Below are positions 1 through 11,655 of a stretch of 64,000 bases of DNA, one piece after another (position 1 is the first letter of the stretch; every line of letters starts with the position of its first letter). Both the position numbers and the translations under genes were made by a program. The stretch spans positions 12,553,501-12,617,500 of the forward strand of contig CATNEN010000003.1 in assembly GCA_950097015.1 (NCBI GenBank), written 5' to 3'. The notes under the pieces are model-generated. The model was given only the letters and a program-made list of their open reading frames with translations, did not search any database and was not told the DNA's origin. The DNA comes from Macrostomum hystrix (taxonomy: Eukaryota > Platyhelminthes > Macrostomidae).

Positions 1-657
1 TTGTTGTTCCTGAACCATCACATCCTTCCCTGTAGGTTCAGTGTTGTTCCTGAACCATCACATCCTTCCCTGAAGGTTCATTTTTGTTCCTGAACCATCA
101 AATCCTTCCCTGATAGTTCAGTGTTGTTCCTGAACCATCACATCCTTCCCTGAAGGTTCATTGTTGTTCCTGAACCATTACATCCTTCCCTGTAGGTTCA
201 TTGTCGTTCCTGAACCATCACATCCTTCCCTATAGGTTCAGTGTTGTTCCTGAACCATCACATCCTTCCCTGTAGGTTGATTGTCGTTCCTGAACCATCA
301 CATTCTTCCCTGAAGGTTCATTGTCGTTCCTGAACCATAACATCCTTCCCTGAAGGTTCATTGTTGTTCCTGAACCATTACATCCTTCCCTGAAGGTTCA
401 GTGTTGTTCCTGAACCATAACATCCTTCCCTGTAGGTTCATTGTTGTTCCTGAACCATCACATCCTTCCCTGTAGGTTCAGTGTTGTTCCTGAACCATCA
501 CATCCTTCCCTGTAGGTTCATTGTTGTTCCTGAACCATCACATCCTTCCCTGTAGGTTCAGTGTTGTTCCTGAACCATCACATCCTTCCCTGTAGGTTCA
601 TTGTTGTTCCTGAACCATCACATCCTTCCCTGTAGGTTCAGTGTTGTTCCTGAACCG
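1..657. repeat. Minisatellite, 40-bp unit, about 16 copies
   Basis: A 40-bp unit built around TTCCTGAACCATCACATCC and TTCCCTGTAGGTTCA repeats head to tail from the window edge to about 657. Copies differ mainly at a few sites (TGTAGG/TGAAGG, CATCA/CATTA, GTGTTG/TTGTTG). The array probably continues left of the window. Scattered partial units (TGTTCCTGAA) persist to about 695. Confidence 0.97.
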
Positions 658-887
658 TCGTTACTGCTCCAAATATTAGAAGGTTCTGTTCCTGAATTCT
701 TACCCAAGTCTGCACTGTTGTGATAGGTTCTACCTTCTTGTGGTGATTTAATTGTGTGTTTGCTTAATTATGTGAGCATTCAAGCTTTGTAAGCTTTTAA
801 GCTACGAGTAAAACTTTATGGACTAAGCCTTAAAGTTCTCAATAATGTCAGCTTGGGTCATTCACAATCATAAACTAATCATATTAA

Positions 888-1165
888 GGGCTTGTAGCCT
901 AGTGGTTAGAGCGTCGGACTCGTGAGTTGAAGGTCAGGGGTTCGACACCCGACTCCATTGTAATAAATTGTGTCCTTTCGAAAGACACTTAACTCTAGAT
1001 TTATTCAGTTCAGTATGAGCTGGGGTGATTAAGGGTGGGTGTGGCGTCCCCCCAGTCCATGGACTGAACAGCTGTACGCGCCGCGCAATAGCTGCGACTG
1101 TGCTGTCGACTGCACATCTGGTTCAATCGGGCCTATATAAACTGTACTAAATAAAGTACAGTATA
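888..1165 (+). mobile_element. SINE family 1, copy 1 (tRNA-derived)
   Basis: A tRNA-like head carries an A box (TAGCCTAGTGG, 895-905) and a B box (GGTTCGACACC, 939-949). A body follows with the phrases GGGGTGATTAAGGGTGGG and CAGTCCATGGACTGAAC. The same body recurs at 48640-48850 (+) and, reversed, at 50050-50310. The 3' boundary is approximate and no target-site duplication was found. Confidence 0.85.
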
Positions 1166-1821
1166 GACTTTTGAATCTCTATCGTATTAACCAGAAGTTT
1201 AGTTGACAATAAACGAATGACTAAACCATTACGTAGGGTTTTTACAATTTTTTTCTAAACTAATTTTTTTTATTCCGTCCTTTTTGGTCTCAATATCAAG
1301 TCTGGCATAAATAAATTTGTTAATAATATATCACACTGCCTGCCTTTTACTGTAGCAATTTATATAGTACTTCTACTCGTATAATGTCACCTGAGTTTAT
1401 AACATTCTTTTTAGCTGTACCTACTATGTCTATGTTATTAGCTAGCAGTAAAATAAAATCTGATGTTGGAAAAAACTAGTTTTCCTGTTAGTCGTTCAAT
1501 TTTAAGTAATACTATCATTCTATCTTTGACAGCCTTTTTTGCTACTTATAAGTAGCGGGAGTGGTATATTAGCAAGTTTTTTTCATTGTTTTTGTTTTAT
1601 CTATTTAAAAAAGTTGGTTATTTTTTATAACTCAGCAAATGTACATGTAACAACTGCTTTCACACTAATTGGATACATTTATTGAAGGATTTCTGAATAC
1701 ACACCTCTGCAGGAGCTTGTGCAACTTTTTATCGGTGTTCAAAAATACATAGCAAGTAGATTTGTAAATCATGCCGTTAAAATCAGACAGACACGATGCC
1801 ACTATGTTAGTTCATTTCGTT
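1166..1821. other. AT-rich intergenic stretch
   Basis: No open frame with coding character, RNA gene or repeat was recognised. Confidence 0.6.
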
Positions 1822-4800
1822 TAACGTCTTCAGGACATCAGACACAACCTCCAGTTCTTCAGGACATCAGACACAACCTCCAGTTCTTCAGGACATCAGA
1901 CACAACCTCCAGTTCTTCAGGACATCAGACACAACCTCCAGTTCTTCAGGACATCAGACACAATCTCCAGTTCTTCAGGACATCAGACACAATCTCCAGT
2001 TCTTCAGGACATCAGACACAACCTCCAGTTCTTCAGGACATCAGACACAACCTCCAGTTCTTCAGGACATCAGACACAACCTCCAGTTCTTCAGGACATC
2101 AGACACAACCTCTAGTTCTTCAGGACATCAGTCTCAATCTCCAGTTCTTCAGGACATCAGACACAACCTCCAGTTCTTCAGGACATCAGTCTCAATCTCC
2201 AGTTCTTCAGGACATCAGACACAACCTCCAGTTCTTCAGGACATCAGACACAACCTCCAGTTCTTCAGGACATCAGTCTCAATCTCCAGTTCTTCAGGAC
2301 ATCAGTCTCAACCTCCAGTTCTTCAATCCATCAGACACAACCTCCAGTTCTTCAGGACATCAGTCTCAATCTCCAGTTCTTCAGGACATCAGACACAACC
2401 TCCAGTTCTTCAGGACATCAGACACAACCTCCAGTTCTTCAGGACATCAGACACAACCTCCAGTTCTTCAGGACATCAGTCTCAATCTCCAGTTCTTCAG
2501 GACATCAGTCTCAATCTCCAGTTCTTCAGGACATCAGTCTCAACCTCCAGTTCTTCAGGACATCAGTCACAATCTCCAGTTCGTCAGGACATCAGACACA
2601 ACCTCCAGTTCTTCAGGACATCAGACACAACCTCCAGTTCTTCAGGACATCAGACACAACCTCCAGTTCTTCAGGACATCAGACACAACCTCTAGTTCTT
2701 CAGGACATCAGTCTCAATCTCCAGTTCTTCAGGACATCAGACACAACCTCCAGTTCTTCAGGACATCAGTCTCAATCTCCAGTTCTTCAGGACATCAGAC
2801 ACAACCTCCAGTTCTTCAGGACATCAGACACAACCTCCAGTTCTTCAGGACATCAGTCTCAATCTCCAGTTCTTCAGGACATCAGTCTCAACCTCCAGTT
2901 CTTCAATCCATCAGACACAACCTCCAGTTCTTCAGGACATCAGTCTCAATCTCCAGTTCTTCAGGACATCAGACACAACCTCCAGTTCTTCAGGACATCA
3001 GACACAACCTCCAGTTCTTCAGGACATCAGACACAACCTCCAGTTCTTCAGGACATCAGACACAACCTCCAGTTCTTCAGGACATCAGACACAACCTCCA
3101 GTTCTTCAGGACATCAGACACAACCTCTAGTTCTTCAGGACATCAGTCTCAATCTCCAGTTCTTCAGGACATCAGACACAACCTCCAGTTCTTCAGGACA
3201 TCAGTCTCAATCTCCAGTTCTTCAGGACATCAGACACAACCTCCAGTTCTTCAGGACATCAGACACAACCTCCAGTTCTTCAGGACATCAGTCTCAATCT
3301 CCAGTTCTTCAGGACATCAGTCTCAACCTCCAGTTCTTCAATCCATCAGACACAACCTCCAGTTCTTCAGGACATCAGTCTCAATCTCCAGTTCTTCAGG
3401 ACATCAGACACAACCTCCAGTTCTTCAGGACATCAGACACAACCTCCAGTTCTTCAGGACATCAGACACAACCTCCAGTTCTTCAGGACATCAGTCTCAA
3501 TCTCCAGTTCTTCAGGACATCAGTCTCAATCTCCAGTTCTTCAGGACATCAGTCTCAACCTCCAGTTCTTCAGGACATCAGTCACAATCTCCAGTTCGTC
3601 AGGACATCAGACACAACCTCCAGTTCTTCAGGACATCAGACACAACCTCCAGTTCTTCAGGACATCAGACACAACCTCCAGTTCTTCAGGACATCAGACA
3701 CAACCTCTAGTTCTTCAGGACATCAGTCTCAATCTCCAGTTCTTCAGGACATCAGACACAACCTCCAGTTCTTCAGGACATCAGTCTCAATCTCCAGTTC
3801 TTCAGGACATCAGACACAACCTCCAGTTCTTCAGGACATCAGACACAACCTCCAGTTCTTCAGGACATCAGTCTCAATCTCCAGTTCTTCAGGACATCAG
3901 TCTCAACCTCCAGTTCTTCAATCCATCAGACACAACCTCCAGTTCTTCAGGACATCAGTCTCAATCTCCAGTTCTTCAGGACATCAGACACAACCTCCAG
4001 TTCTTCAGGACATCAGACACAACCTCCAGTTCTTCAGGACATCAGACACAACCTCCAGTTCTTCAGGACATCAGTCTCAATCTCCAGTTCTTCAGGACAT
4101 CAGTCTCAATCTCCAGTTCTTCAGGACATCAGTCTCAACCTCCAGTTCTTCAGGACATCAGTCACAATCTCCAGTTCGTCAGGACATCAGACACAACCTC
4201 CAGTTCTTCAGGACATCAGACACAACCTCCAGTTCTTCAGGACATCAGACACAACCTCCAGTTCTTCAGGACATCAGACACAACCTCCAGTTCTTCAGGA
4301 CATCAGTCTCAATCTCCAGTTCTTCAGGACATCAGACACAACCTCCAGTTCTTCAGGACATCAGTCTCAATCTCCAGTTCTTCAGGACATCAGACACAAC
4401 CTCCAGTTCTTCAGGACATCAGACACAACCTCCAGTTCTTCAGGACATCAGTCTCAATCTCCAGTTCTTCAGGACATCAGACACAACCTCCAGTTCTTCA
4501 GGACATCAGACACAACCTCCAGTTCTTCAGGACATCAGTCTCAATCTCCAGTTCTTCAGGACATCAGACACAACCTCCAGTTCTTCAGGACATCAGACAC
4601 AACCTCCAGTTCTTCAGGACATCAGACACAACCTCCAGTTCTTCAGGACATCAGACACAACCTCCAGTTCTTCAGGACATCAGTCTCAATCTCCAGTTCT
4701 TCAGGACATCAGTCTCAATCTCCAGTTCTTCAGGACATCAGACACAACCTCCAGTTCTTCAGGACATCAGACACAACCTCCAGTTCTTCAGGACATCAGA

Positions 4801-5732
4801 CACAACCTCCAGTTCTTCAGGACATCAGACACAACCTCCAGTTCTTCAGGACATCAGACACAACCTCCAGTTCTTCAGGACATCAGACACAACCTCCAGT
4901 TCTTCAGGACATCAGACACAACCTCCAGTTCTTCAGGACATCAGACACAACCTCCAGTTCTTCAGGACATCAGACACAACCTCCAGTTCTTCAGGACATC
5001 AGTCTCAACCTCCAGTTCTTCAGGACATCAGTCTCAACCTCCAGTTCTTCAATCCATCAGTCTCAATCTCCAGTTCTTCAGGACATCAGTCTCAATCTCC
5101 AGTTCTTCAGGACATCAGTCTCAATCTCCAGTTCTTCAGGACATCAGACACAACCTCCAGTTCTTCAGGACATCAGACACAACCTCCAGTTCTTCAGGAC
5201 ATCAGACACAACCTCCAGTTCTTCAGGACATCAGACACAACCTCCAGTTCTTCAGGACATCAGTCTCAATCTCCAGTTCTTCAGGACATCAGTCTCAACC
5301 TCCAGTTCTTCAGGACATCAGTCTCAACCTCCAGTTCTTCAATCCATCAGTCACAATCTCCAGTTCTTCAGGACATCAGACACAACCTCCAGTTCTTCAG
5401 GACATCAGTCTCAATCTCCAGTTCTTCAGGACATCAGTCTCAATCTCCAGTTCTTCAGGACATCAGGCACAACCTCCAGTTCTTCAGGACATCAGACACA
5501 ACCTCCAGTTCTTCAGGACATCAGTCTCAACCTCCAGTTCTTCAGGACATCAGTCACAATCTCCAGTTCTTCAGGACATCAGACACAACCTCCAGTTCTT
5601 CAGGACATCAGTCTCAATCTCCAGTTCTTCAGGACATCAGACACAACCTCCAGTTCTTCAGGACATCAGACACAACCTCCAGTTCTTCAGGACATCAGAC
5701 ACAACCTCCAGTTCTTCAGGACATCAGACACA
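1822..5732. repeat. Minisatellite, 29-bp unit, about 134 copies, with higher-order structure
   Basis: The unit is GACATCAGACACAACCTCC followed by AGTTCTTCAG (29 bp). A main variant has CAGTCTCAATCTCC in place of CAGACACAACCTCC. Because 29 is not a multiple of three, a long stop-free frame runs through from 1719, but it is only the repeat read in three rotating frames and is not a gene. Marker variants recur at a 580-bp spacing (20 units), showing block duplication inside the array. Confidence 0.98.
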
Positions 5733-6384
5733 TCAGCCGCTATCAAGGACGTGTGAAATATGAAGTTAAATTCGAATTTCAAACAATTTTCCTTATATAT
5801 TTGAATGGTATGAGGCCAGTGGTTTAGAAATAAATGTAGTAGCTGATTCCAAGCAATAGCAGTGCAATGATATTTTATACATATTATAACTCTGAAATAA
5901 GGTTTAGAAAGTATTTTTGCAATAAAATCAATAGAGAGTTATGCATAAAAAGATCAACATAAAAATGTGATAATGCTGTACATACAAATCTAAAAAATAA
6001 TTTTACATGCGTCGATGCAGTCTAAACTATCAAAATGTCCATCTTAATTGACATTTCAATGCTGCATTTCCAGATCGAAAGCTGCAAATACAGTGGCAAT
6101 GAAGTAAATCAGTTTTTCACATTGTTAAAAAATATACACTACATGTTTAGGACTAAAGCAATAGGAAATGCGATTTAACATTCTGTGCGCTTAAATAATT
6201 ATGGAATTGCTGAAGCTCTCGTCTAACTAAAAGAGCTAATTGACATTAATCAAAAGTGCATGTTTTAGAACGCTTCGTTTAGTTTTTCTGCACTCTACGG
6301 TGATTGGACCAAGGGGCTTGCAAAACTCTTGACAAGTTTACAGAATAGTCCCGTTGCCATGGGTAACTAGACAAACAAATTTTT
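5733..6384. other. Intergenic, 3' side of the LRR gene
   Basis: AT-rich unique sequence beyond the stop codon of the minus-strand LRR gene. It may include that gene's 3' UTR. Nothing else was recognised. Confidence 0.5.
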
Positions 6385-8310
6385 TTAAACTGACGTTGAG
6401 TTAGCCAACTGCTCGCACTCCTTGGCTAATTGTACAACGCTGACCGCCTTCAGCAAAACCGGCTTGCCAACATCTGCTGCCCGACCTAGGCCACTGCGAT
6501 TGGGGCCAACAGATGCTAGTTGATGCTGCTGCTGCTGTCGCTGAAGGCTTTGAAGTTTTTGCGCATCGTAGACACTGTAGAGAGCGTATTTTCCTCGGGT
6601 GCGCTGGCGGGTGTAGAAAAACGCCACCCCAGTCACCAGGCCGAGCAGCAGGGCACAGCCAAGCACCACACAGGAGAACAGCAGCGGCAGCTCCGGAGTG
6701 TGCGGCAGTCGATCGTAGCGAAACCCGTCGACTTCGTCGCCTTCGCTATAGCAGAACACGCTGCCTCGTCCAGAACGCTGCCTATGACCTGCTGCAGCCG
6801 AATGGCCTTCAAAGCTGCAGACTAGCTCGCTGGCGTCGGCACGCAGGCAGCAGTCGCTGGGCTGAGCGTCTAGCAGTAGCGTCGAGCCTTGAAGAGACCA
6901 CAGTGAGATCAGGTTGCCAATGTCGGGCCGCTGACCGCGCCGGCGCAGTCGTTCCATCGCAGCTGCTGCCGCGTCTCCATCGACTCTAACAGAGGCCGAG
7001 TGCAGATGCGGCAACCGGCGAGCGATCAACGTCGACACGATCGCTGTTGGCAGATCGGACAGGTTCAGATGCACCAGCCTGGGATTGCCGCTCACATCCA
7101 GGTGAAGCGATCGATTTCCTCTGCCATTGCTAAGAAATTGTTCAGCCAAAGTGGCTGCGCTAGCCAAGTCGGGCAGCCAATTATCAGCCAGAGACAGGCG
7201 AAATCTGCGACGCGTAGAATCGGCGCGCTCGGAATTGGTAGTAAAGTGACCAAAATTAGTCAGCAACGATAACAGCTGACTCTCGCGACCCCACAGGCCG
7301 GATAAGTCGAGAAAGTCTGATACGAAGATCGGCGATTTTGTTGTCATCGCCTCGAGAAGACCGGGATTCTCGGCCAAGTCAAGACCGCCAAATCGTTGAC
7401 CAGCTAGATTTTCGAGCACTTTCGGGCCCAGCTTGTTGCGCCTCAGAAGTAGCATCGTTGGCCCATTGATAAATGTGCCGCAGAAGCTGCCCGGTTTGAA
7501 GACAACGCCAGGCAGCTCCGACAGCTGATTGTCGCTGAGGTCGACCTGACGAGCGCTGAAGTTCACATTGGCCACCGATGTCAGTCGATTGCTACTGAAA
7601 TCGGCCGTTTCATGGACAGCAATCAGTGAGCTATTATTGCCTTCGATGCCTACGAGTTCGACGCCTTTCTCAGAGCGCAGTCGAGTTATGTACAAGCTAG
7701 TAAAGAGTTTGCTGTTGCACCTGCTACTCTGAAGGCTTGTTATACTTGCTGGAAGTCGGTACTCATTGGCCAGCCTCCAGCCAGCCAGAAGGAAGGACTT
7801 AATATTCAGCCTGTACATGTACTCTGTAGCCAGGTTGAGATCGATTGGCTGCGCGAATTCGGTACCGTCAGCTTTCAAAACGTCAACGGTAATCTGTGAA
7901 GTTGTCAGCGAAGCTGGCATTGGTTGAAACAAATGGCCAGGCAGTGGAGCCATCCTTGTGCCGCTAATGTTTAGCTGGGTGATTTGCACAGTACCTAGAC
8001 GATTGCCCGGAGCTGTATCGATGCTGAAGACTGACAGATTAGGATTGCCGGACAGATCTAGCGATTCGATGGTCGAGGAACTAGGCGCGGCTGCAGTTGC
8101 GGTTGTGACCATCGTTGCGCTAGTATCCGGGAAGAACATTAGAATCACTCGACCGGCTAGTCCGCGATTAGACAAATCGATTCGGCTGGCATTCCACGGG
8201 AACACAGCTACTGTGGAGCTGGATGCGGCGCGATCGTCTATTCTTAGAGCCTCTACGGTTCTAAGCCTTAGCTGCAGCAGCAGCAGCAGCAGCAATGGGG
8301 CCAGCGTCAT
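6385..8310 (-). CDS. Leucine-rich-repeat type I transmembrane protein
   Basis: A single open frame encodes 641 residues. It opens with a hydrophobic signal peptide (a run of Leu after MTLAP, residues about 1-22, partly written as a CAG tract on the plus strand). The ectodomain holds degenerate leucine-rich repeats, for example around IDLSNRGLAG, LDLSGNPNLS, VDLSDNQLSELP, LDLAENPGLLE and LDVSGNPRLVHLNLS. Many N-x-S/T sequons are present. A Cys-rich patch (CCLRADASELVC, then VFCYSE) lies where LRR C-terminal caps usually sit. One membrane helix follows (LLFSCVVLGCALLLGLVTGV, about 542-562), then a roughly 76-residue tail ending in T-S-V, which fits a class I PDZ-binding motif. A cell-surface adhesion or receptor role is inferred from this layout; no specific orthologue was recognised. 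No intron is needed. Confidence 0.9.
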   Translation of the reverse strand: MTLAPLLLLLLLQLRLRTVEALRIDDRAASSSTVAVFPWNASRIDLSNRGLAGRVILMFFPDTSATMVTTATAAAPSSSTIESLDLSGNPNLSVFSIDTAPGNRLGTVQITQLNISGTRMAPLPGHLFQPMPASLTTSQITVDVLKADGTEFAQPIDLNLATEYMYRLNIKSFLLAGWRLANEYRLPASITSLQSSRCNSKLFTSLYITRLRSEKGVELVGIEGNNSSLIAVHETADFSSNRLTSVANVNFSARQVDLSDNQLSELPGVVFKPGSFCGTFINGPTMLLLRRNKLGPKVLENLAGQRFGGLDLAENPGLLEAMTTKSPIFVSDFLDLSGLWGRESQLLSLLTNFGHFTTNSERADSTRRRFRLSLADNWLPDLASAATLAEQFLSNGRGNRSLHLDVSGNPRLVHLNLSDLPTAIVSTLIARRLPHLHSASVRVDGDAAAAAMERLRRRGQRPDIGNLISLWSLQGSTLLLDAQPSDCCLRADASELVCSFEGHSAAAGHRQRSGRGSVFCYSEGDEVDGFRYDRLPHTPELPLLFSCVVLGCALLLGLVTGVAFFYTRQRTRGKYALYSVYDAQKLQSLQRQQQQHQLASVGPNRSGLGRAADVGKPVLLKAVSVVQLAKECEQLANSTSV

Positions 8311-9519
8311 TTTCAGTTTTATAGTGGATGTCCGAAAGCGCTTATCTGTTGATACGAAGTTACGAAGTTGGAGAAGTGCAAGTTATTATTATAAAAAATA
8401 ATATTAAACTGTACTATTGTGGGTGCTAGCTGTCCTGAGTTTTTTGCAGACTTCAAAACGGACTTATTTCGCTTTTATAGTGGAGTCGTCACCGAGCGGC
8501 CCCTTTAAGGTTGGCTACGAGAAGGAGGGAGGTGTCTGAAAAGGGAAAAGAACTTTGCCGACCTAAATTTGGAATCCCTGAATCATCTAAGCCCAGACTT
8601 ACTCTTGGCATCGTTCAGCCTCTCCCCTAGAAGTTGAGTCACCTCCCATCCCGTGTCCCCGTCACTAGCTACCCCAGATCTAGGAGGAACTCCCCTTCAG
8701 GATTCCCCTTCACTCGGATGGGATGAAATCTGTATTCAGTTCGTACACTTGGAACAGTCGAGACAGAGAGAGGGAGAATGGCGAAGTTCTAAAAATAGAT
8801 TGCTGATTCACTATATCACTAGATCACTACATGGATTCACATACACGGAGGAAGTACTTGAGCCATGCACAATGTGCAGTAGAATTTTTCGCCCACGCAC
8901 TTGCATTTCATAAATCACTGCTGACTAGTGTAGCTTTGCTGTACCAAAGCCTCTAGACTTTTGTTTTTTAGATTCCTCATCAGCAACGAATAATGCGAAA
9001 ACGCGAAAAATGAAAAATAACTTTAGGTTCTTGTCACGTGCCTGCCGTAAAAGCGGTTTTGCGCGCCAAAATAGAAATGCATATTTCTTACAAATATGGC
9101 TTCGCAAGCATGCGCTGCCGTTTAATATTTATTGGTCCAATACGCATTTCGGTTTCGAAATGAATATAGGTCGTATTATGCATGAATTCAAACTCTAAAA
9201 AATGAAATGAGTCACTGGATTCTTAACTCCACCGATTACTATGCCGATGTAAAAAGAAGAAAGGAGTTTCTATTGAACGAACGTAAAATAGAACTGTGTT
9301 TTCTTCTACATTCACTTAATTTGAACTTTGCGCTAGGAATTGTTACATGATTTCCATATCTTTTTGAAACTTTAGACTTCAGTTCTTACATGCTTTGCCT
9401 CAACCTAAAGATATTAATACGAGACTGTATATTTAATCTAAATGGCGGCTTGGCTGGGAATTCTCTCTCCGGTTTCCAGATTCAGAGCTCTATGCCTGAG
9501 CACAGCACTGCACACACTC
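8311..9519. other. Intergenic, upstream of the LRR gene
   Basis: The promoter of the minus-strand LRR gene should lie in the first few hundred bases, but no clear TATA or initiator was picked. Short open frames here lack coding character. Confidence 0.5.
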
Positions 9520-9570
9520 ACAAGTGTGTACATCTGCCTTGGCTTTTTAACCGTCAGGCAGTGTATAATA
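9520..9570 (-). mobile_element. Fragment of SINE family 2, inverted
   Basis: The segment with GTGTGTACATCTGCC and CGTCAGGCAGTGTA matches the reverse complement of the SINE-2 body seen at 54675-54725 and around 26150-26190. It lies head-on against the plus-strand copy that starts at 9572. Confidence 0.65.
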
Positions 9571-9571
9571 C

Positions 9572-10010
9572 GGGTCGGTGGCAGAGCGGTTAACGAGTTT
9601 GCCTCTCGTCCGAAGGTCCCTGAGCTCGACTCCACGGCGAGGCCACATTTATTTGTGGCTCCGTGGCGCAGCCGCGGAGAGAAGGCTTGGGGGCTTGTCG
9701 TACAGTTTACGCCCTTGAGGGCCAACCTCCAAGGCACAGTGATAGTGTTCACTGCACTGACGATGAGAAATGCAGTACAGATGTACACACCTATGTGAGC
9801 GTATGCCTGCGTACGGTATGCCTGCTCAGGAGTCAGCGAAAAGGGCAGAATTGCCTCCTCGCTGGCTGCGGGTCTACTGCCACCGAATGATGTGCCATTG
9901 TCCGCAGCCCTCCTGCGATTATTATAATTATTGTTTGTGTGCAGTGTGGCTTCGCTTTGGAATCGAGCTCAGGACCTTGGTGCGAGAGTAGAACGCTTTG
10001 GCTACTTCAT
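9572..10010 (+). mobile_element. SINE family 2, copy 1, with tRNA-like modules at both ends
   Basis: The left end is tRNA-like: A box in GGTGGCAGAGCGGTTAACG, B box in CTGAGCTCGACTCC. The body includes TTTACGCCCTTGAGGGCC, CCAACCTCCAAGGCAC and CTCAGGAGTCAGCGAAAAGG. After ATTATTATAATTATTG the right end (about 9950-10005) is a second tRNA-like module in the opposite orientation (GGAATCGAGCTCAGGACC is the reversed B box). The copy at 11275 has the same plan. Confidence 0.8.
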
Positions 10011-11274
10011 TGTTAGCATTTGTCCTTATGCATAACACAATATATTTTGTCTGAACACTAGTGCCCCCAAGGTGGGCTTAGTGTGCTAGTTTATTAACTA
10101 AAACGATGAAATCCTCGGCAAAAATAAGACTTACCAAAAAGACGGAGCCAGGTAGATATTTTCGTCTCCTTAAAGATAATTTGTTTTTTTTCAGCTTATA
10201 TTTTTTCGCCTTATGTCTGTGTAATAATTATATGCTTTAGTTTAGGCGGTATATCGGTTGATTTGCAACTAATTTCATATCTGCGTAACTCAGGTGTAAG
10301 GTATTTATATAGACACGCTCGAGGGCGATGGCAGATAAATTGTCCACATTTTTTGTTCATACCAACTTTGAACAATTTTCATTAAACAACGCGCGCTATC
10401 TATGGGCACGCTTGGCTGTGTGCACGCGGTGTTCTCTCTTACTCTCTGTCCTTGGCGCTCTCTGATTGGTTGTCGTTCCGAGCGACAAAAATAGCGTTCC
10501 CTTTAAAATAAGACGCATCTAGGCTGTCAATTTTGGATATCTCTTTCATTTAGTCTAAAAATAGAATGCAGCTGTATTTATTACAATGCAGCATATTTTA
10601 TGGCTTGTTTTCGCTGGCTTAAATTGGAGCCTAGCTGCGAGCGATAAAGTCAGAAAGAATGAAATTTCTCTTTGATGTTATACTCGTACTGCACACCAGT
10701 TGTTTTAGGCTTCTAGAACAGCACATTCCTTTCTGTCTAGGCCATTGGTATTTGTTAATTGTCTAAAGCAGGTGTTTTATGGGTGGTCCCAGGCCAAAGG
10801 TGACACGGGTGCAGTGCAGAAAAAAGGTATTTAGCCGCTTTTAAGATGGTGATCGAATAGCCATTGAACAGTCAACGGCTCGGGCTTGTTCTCTTATCTT
10901 GTCTTGTCACTGTCATTTTATAGCCCTTGTAACACCCTTACCTTATCTAAAAACTGTCTTCTGTTGAAAAGTGAGCGTATACAGGAATGCCATTTACAAC
11001 CCGAGACTGGGTGAAATGTGCGCATTTTTTCCTGTGAGGAGGCATGGCCTGTTGGTTGGGTCACACGTTTTGCTGCCTAGTTTCGAAAAAAACACACAAT
11101 TTGTTTCAGTAATTTTACAATGTCTTACAGATAAGCCTAGAAAATTTCAGATCCAGTTATTAAGAGCCTATATAGTTTAGAATTGCGAACATAATAAAAC
11201 TTGCATGTCTTGGTGTTTTCATTTGGTAATATCAAATCGTAGATTGCAGGGGTGAGTGGCACATACGGATTTTT
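10011..11274. other. Intergenic stretch
   Basis: Mixed-composition unique DNA. No gene, RNA or repeat was recognised. A 69-codon open frame at 10971-11180 has no supporting feature. Confidence 0.5.
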
Positions 11275-11655
11275 TCACTCCAAGGTCCTGAGCTCGATTC
11301 CGCGGCGAAGCACAACTTATTTGGGGCTTGTCGTGCAATTTACGCCCTTGAGGGCCAACCTCCAAGGCACAAAGATAGTGTTCACTGTACTGATGATGGG
11401 AAATGCAGTGCAGATGTACACACCTATGTGAGCGTATGCCTGCGTACGATATCTGTGTGGAGTGTGCTCAGGAGTCAGCGAAAAGGGCAGAATTGTCTCC
11501 TCGCTGGCTGCGGGTCTACAGCCACCGAATGATGTGCCATTGTCCGCAGCCCTCCTGCAATTATAGTTATTGTTTGTGTACAGTGTGGCTTCGCTTCGGA
11601 ATCGAGCTCAGGACCTTGGTGCGAGAGTCGAACGCTTTGGCTGCTTCATTGTTAG
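11275..11655 (+). mobile_element. SINE family 2, copy 2, with a perfect terminal inverted repeat
   Basis: This copy begins inside the tRNA-like head, at the B-box half. Its left 22 bp (11280-11301) and right 22 bp (11598-11619) are perfect reverse complements centred on CTGAGCTCGATTCC. The interior is collinear with 9690-9990, so the two copies share one ancestor, including the inverted right-hand module. Confidence 0.8.

Noticed and set aside
888-970. Functional tRNA gene
   Set aside because: A and B boxes are present but the cloverleaf does not pair well, and the sequence continues into a repeated SINE body found at other loci. The heads at 9572, 50280, 53850 and 55720 were rejected for the same reason.
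1719-3710. Stop-free frame of 663 codons with TSSSSGHQTQPPVLQD-type repeats
   Set aside because: It is the 29-bp minisatellite read through three rotating frames. It has no ATG start, and nothing codes on either side.
6513-8401. Plus-strand frames opposite the LRR gene
   Set aside because: Shadow frames of a GC-rich coding region. The minus frame has a signal peptide, LRRs and a membrane helix.
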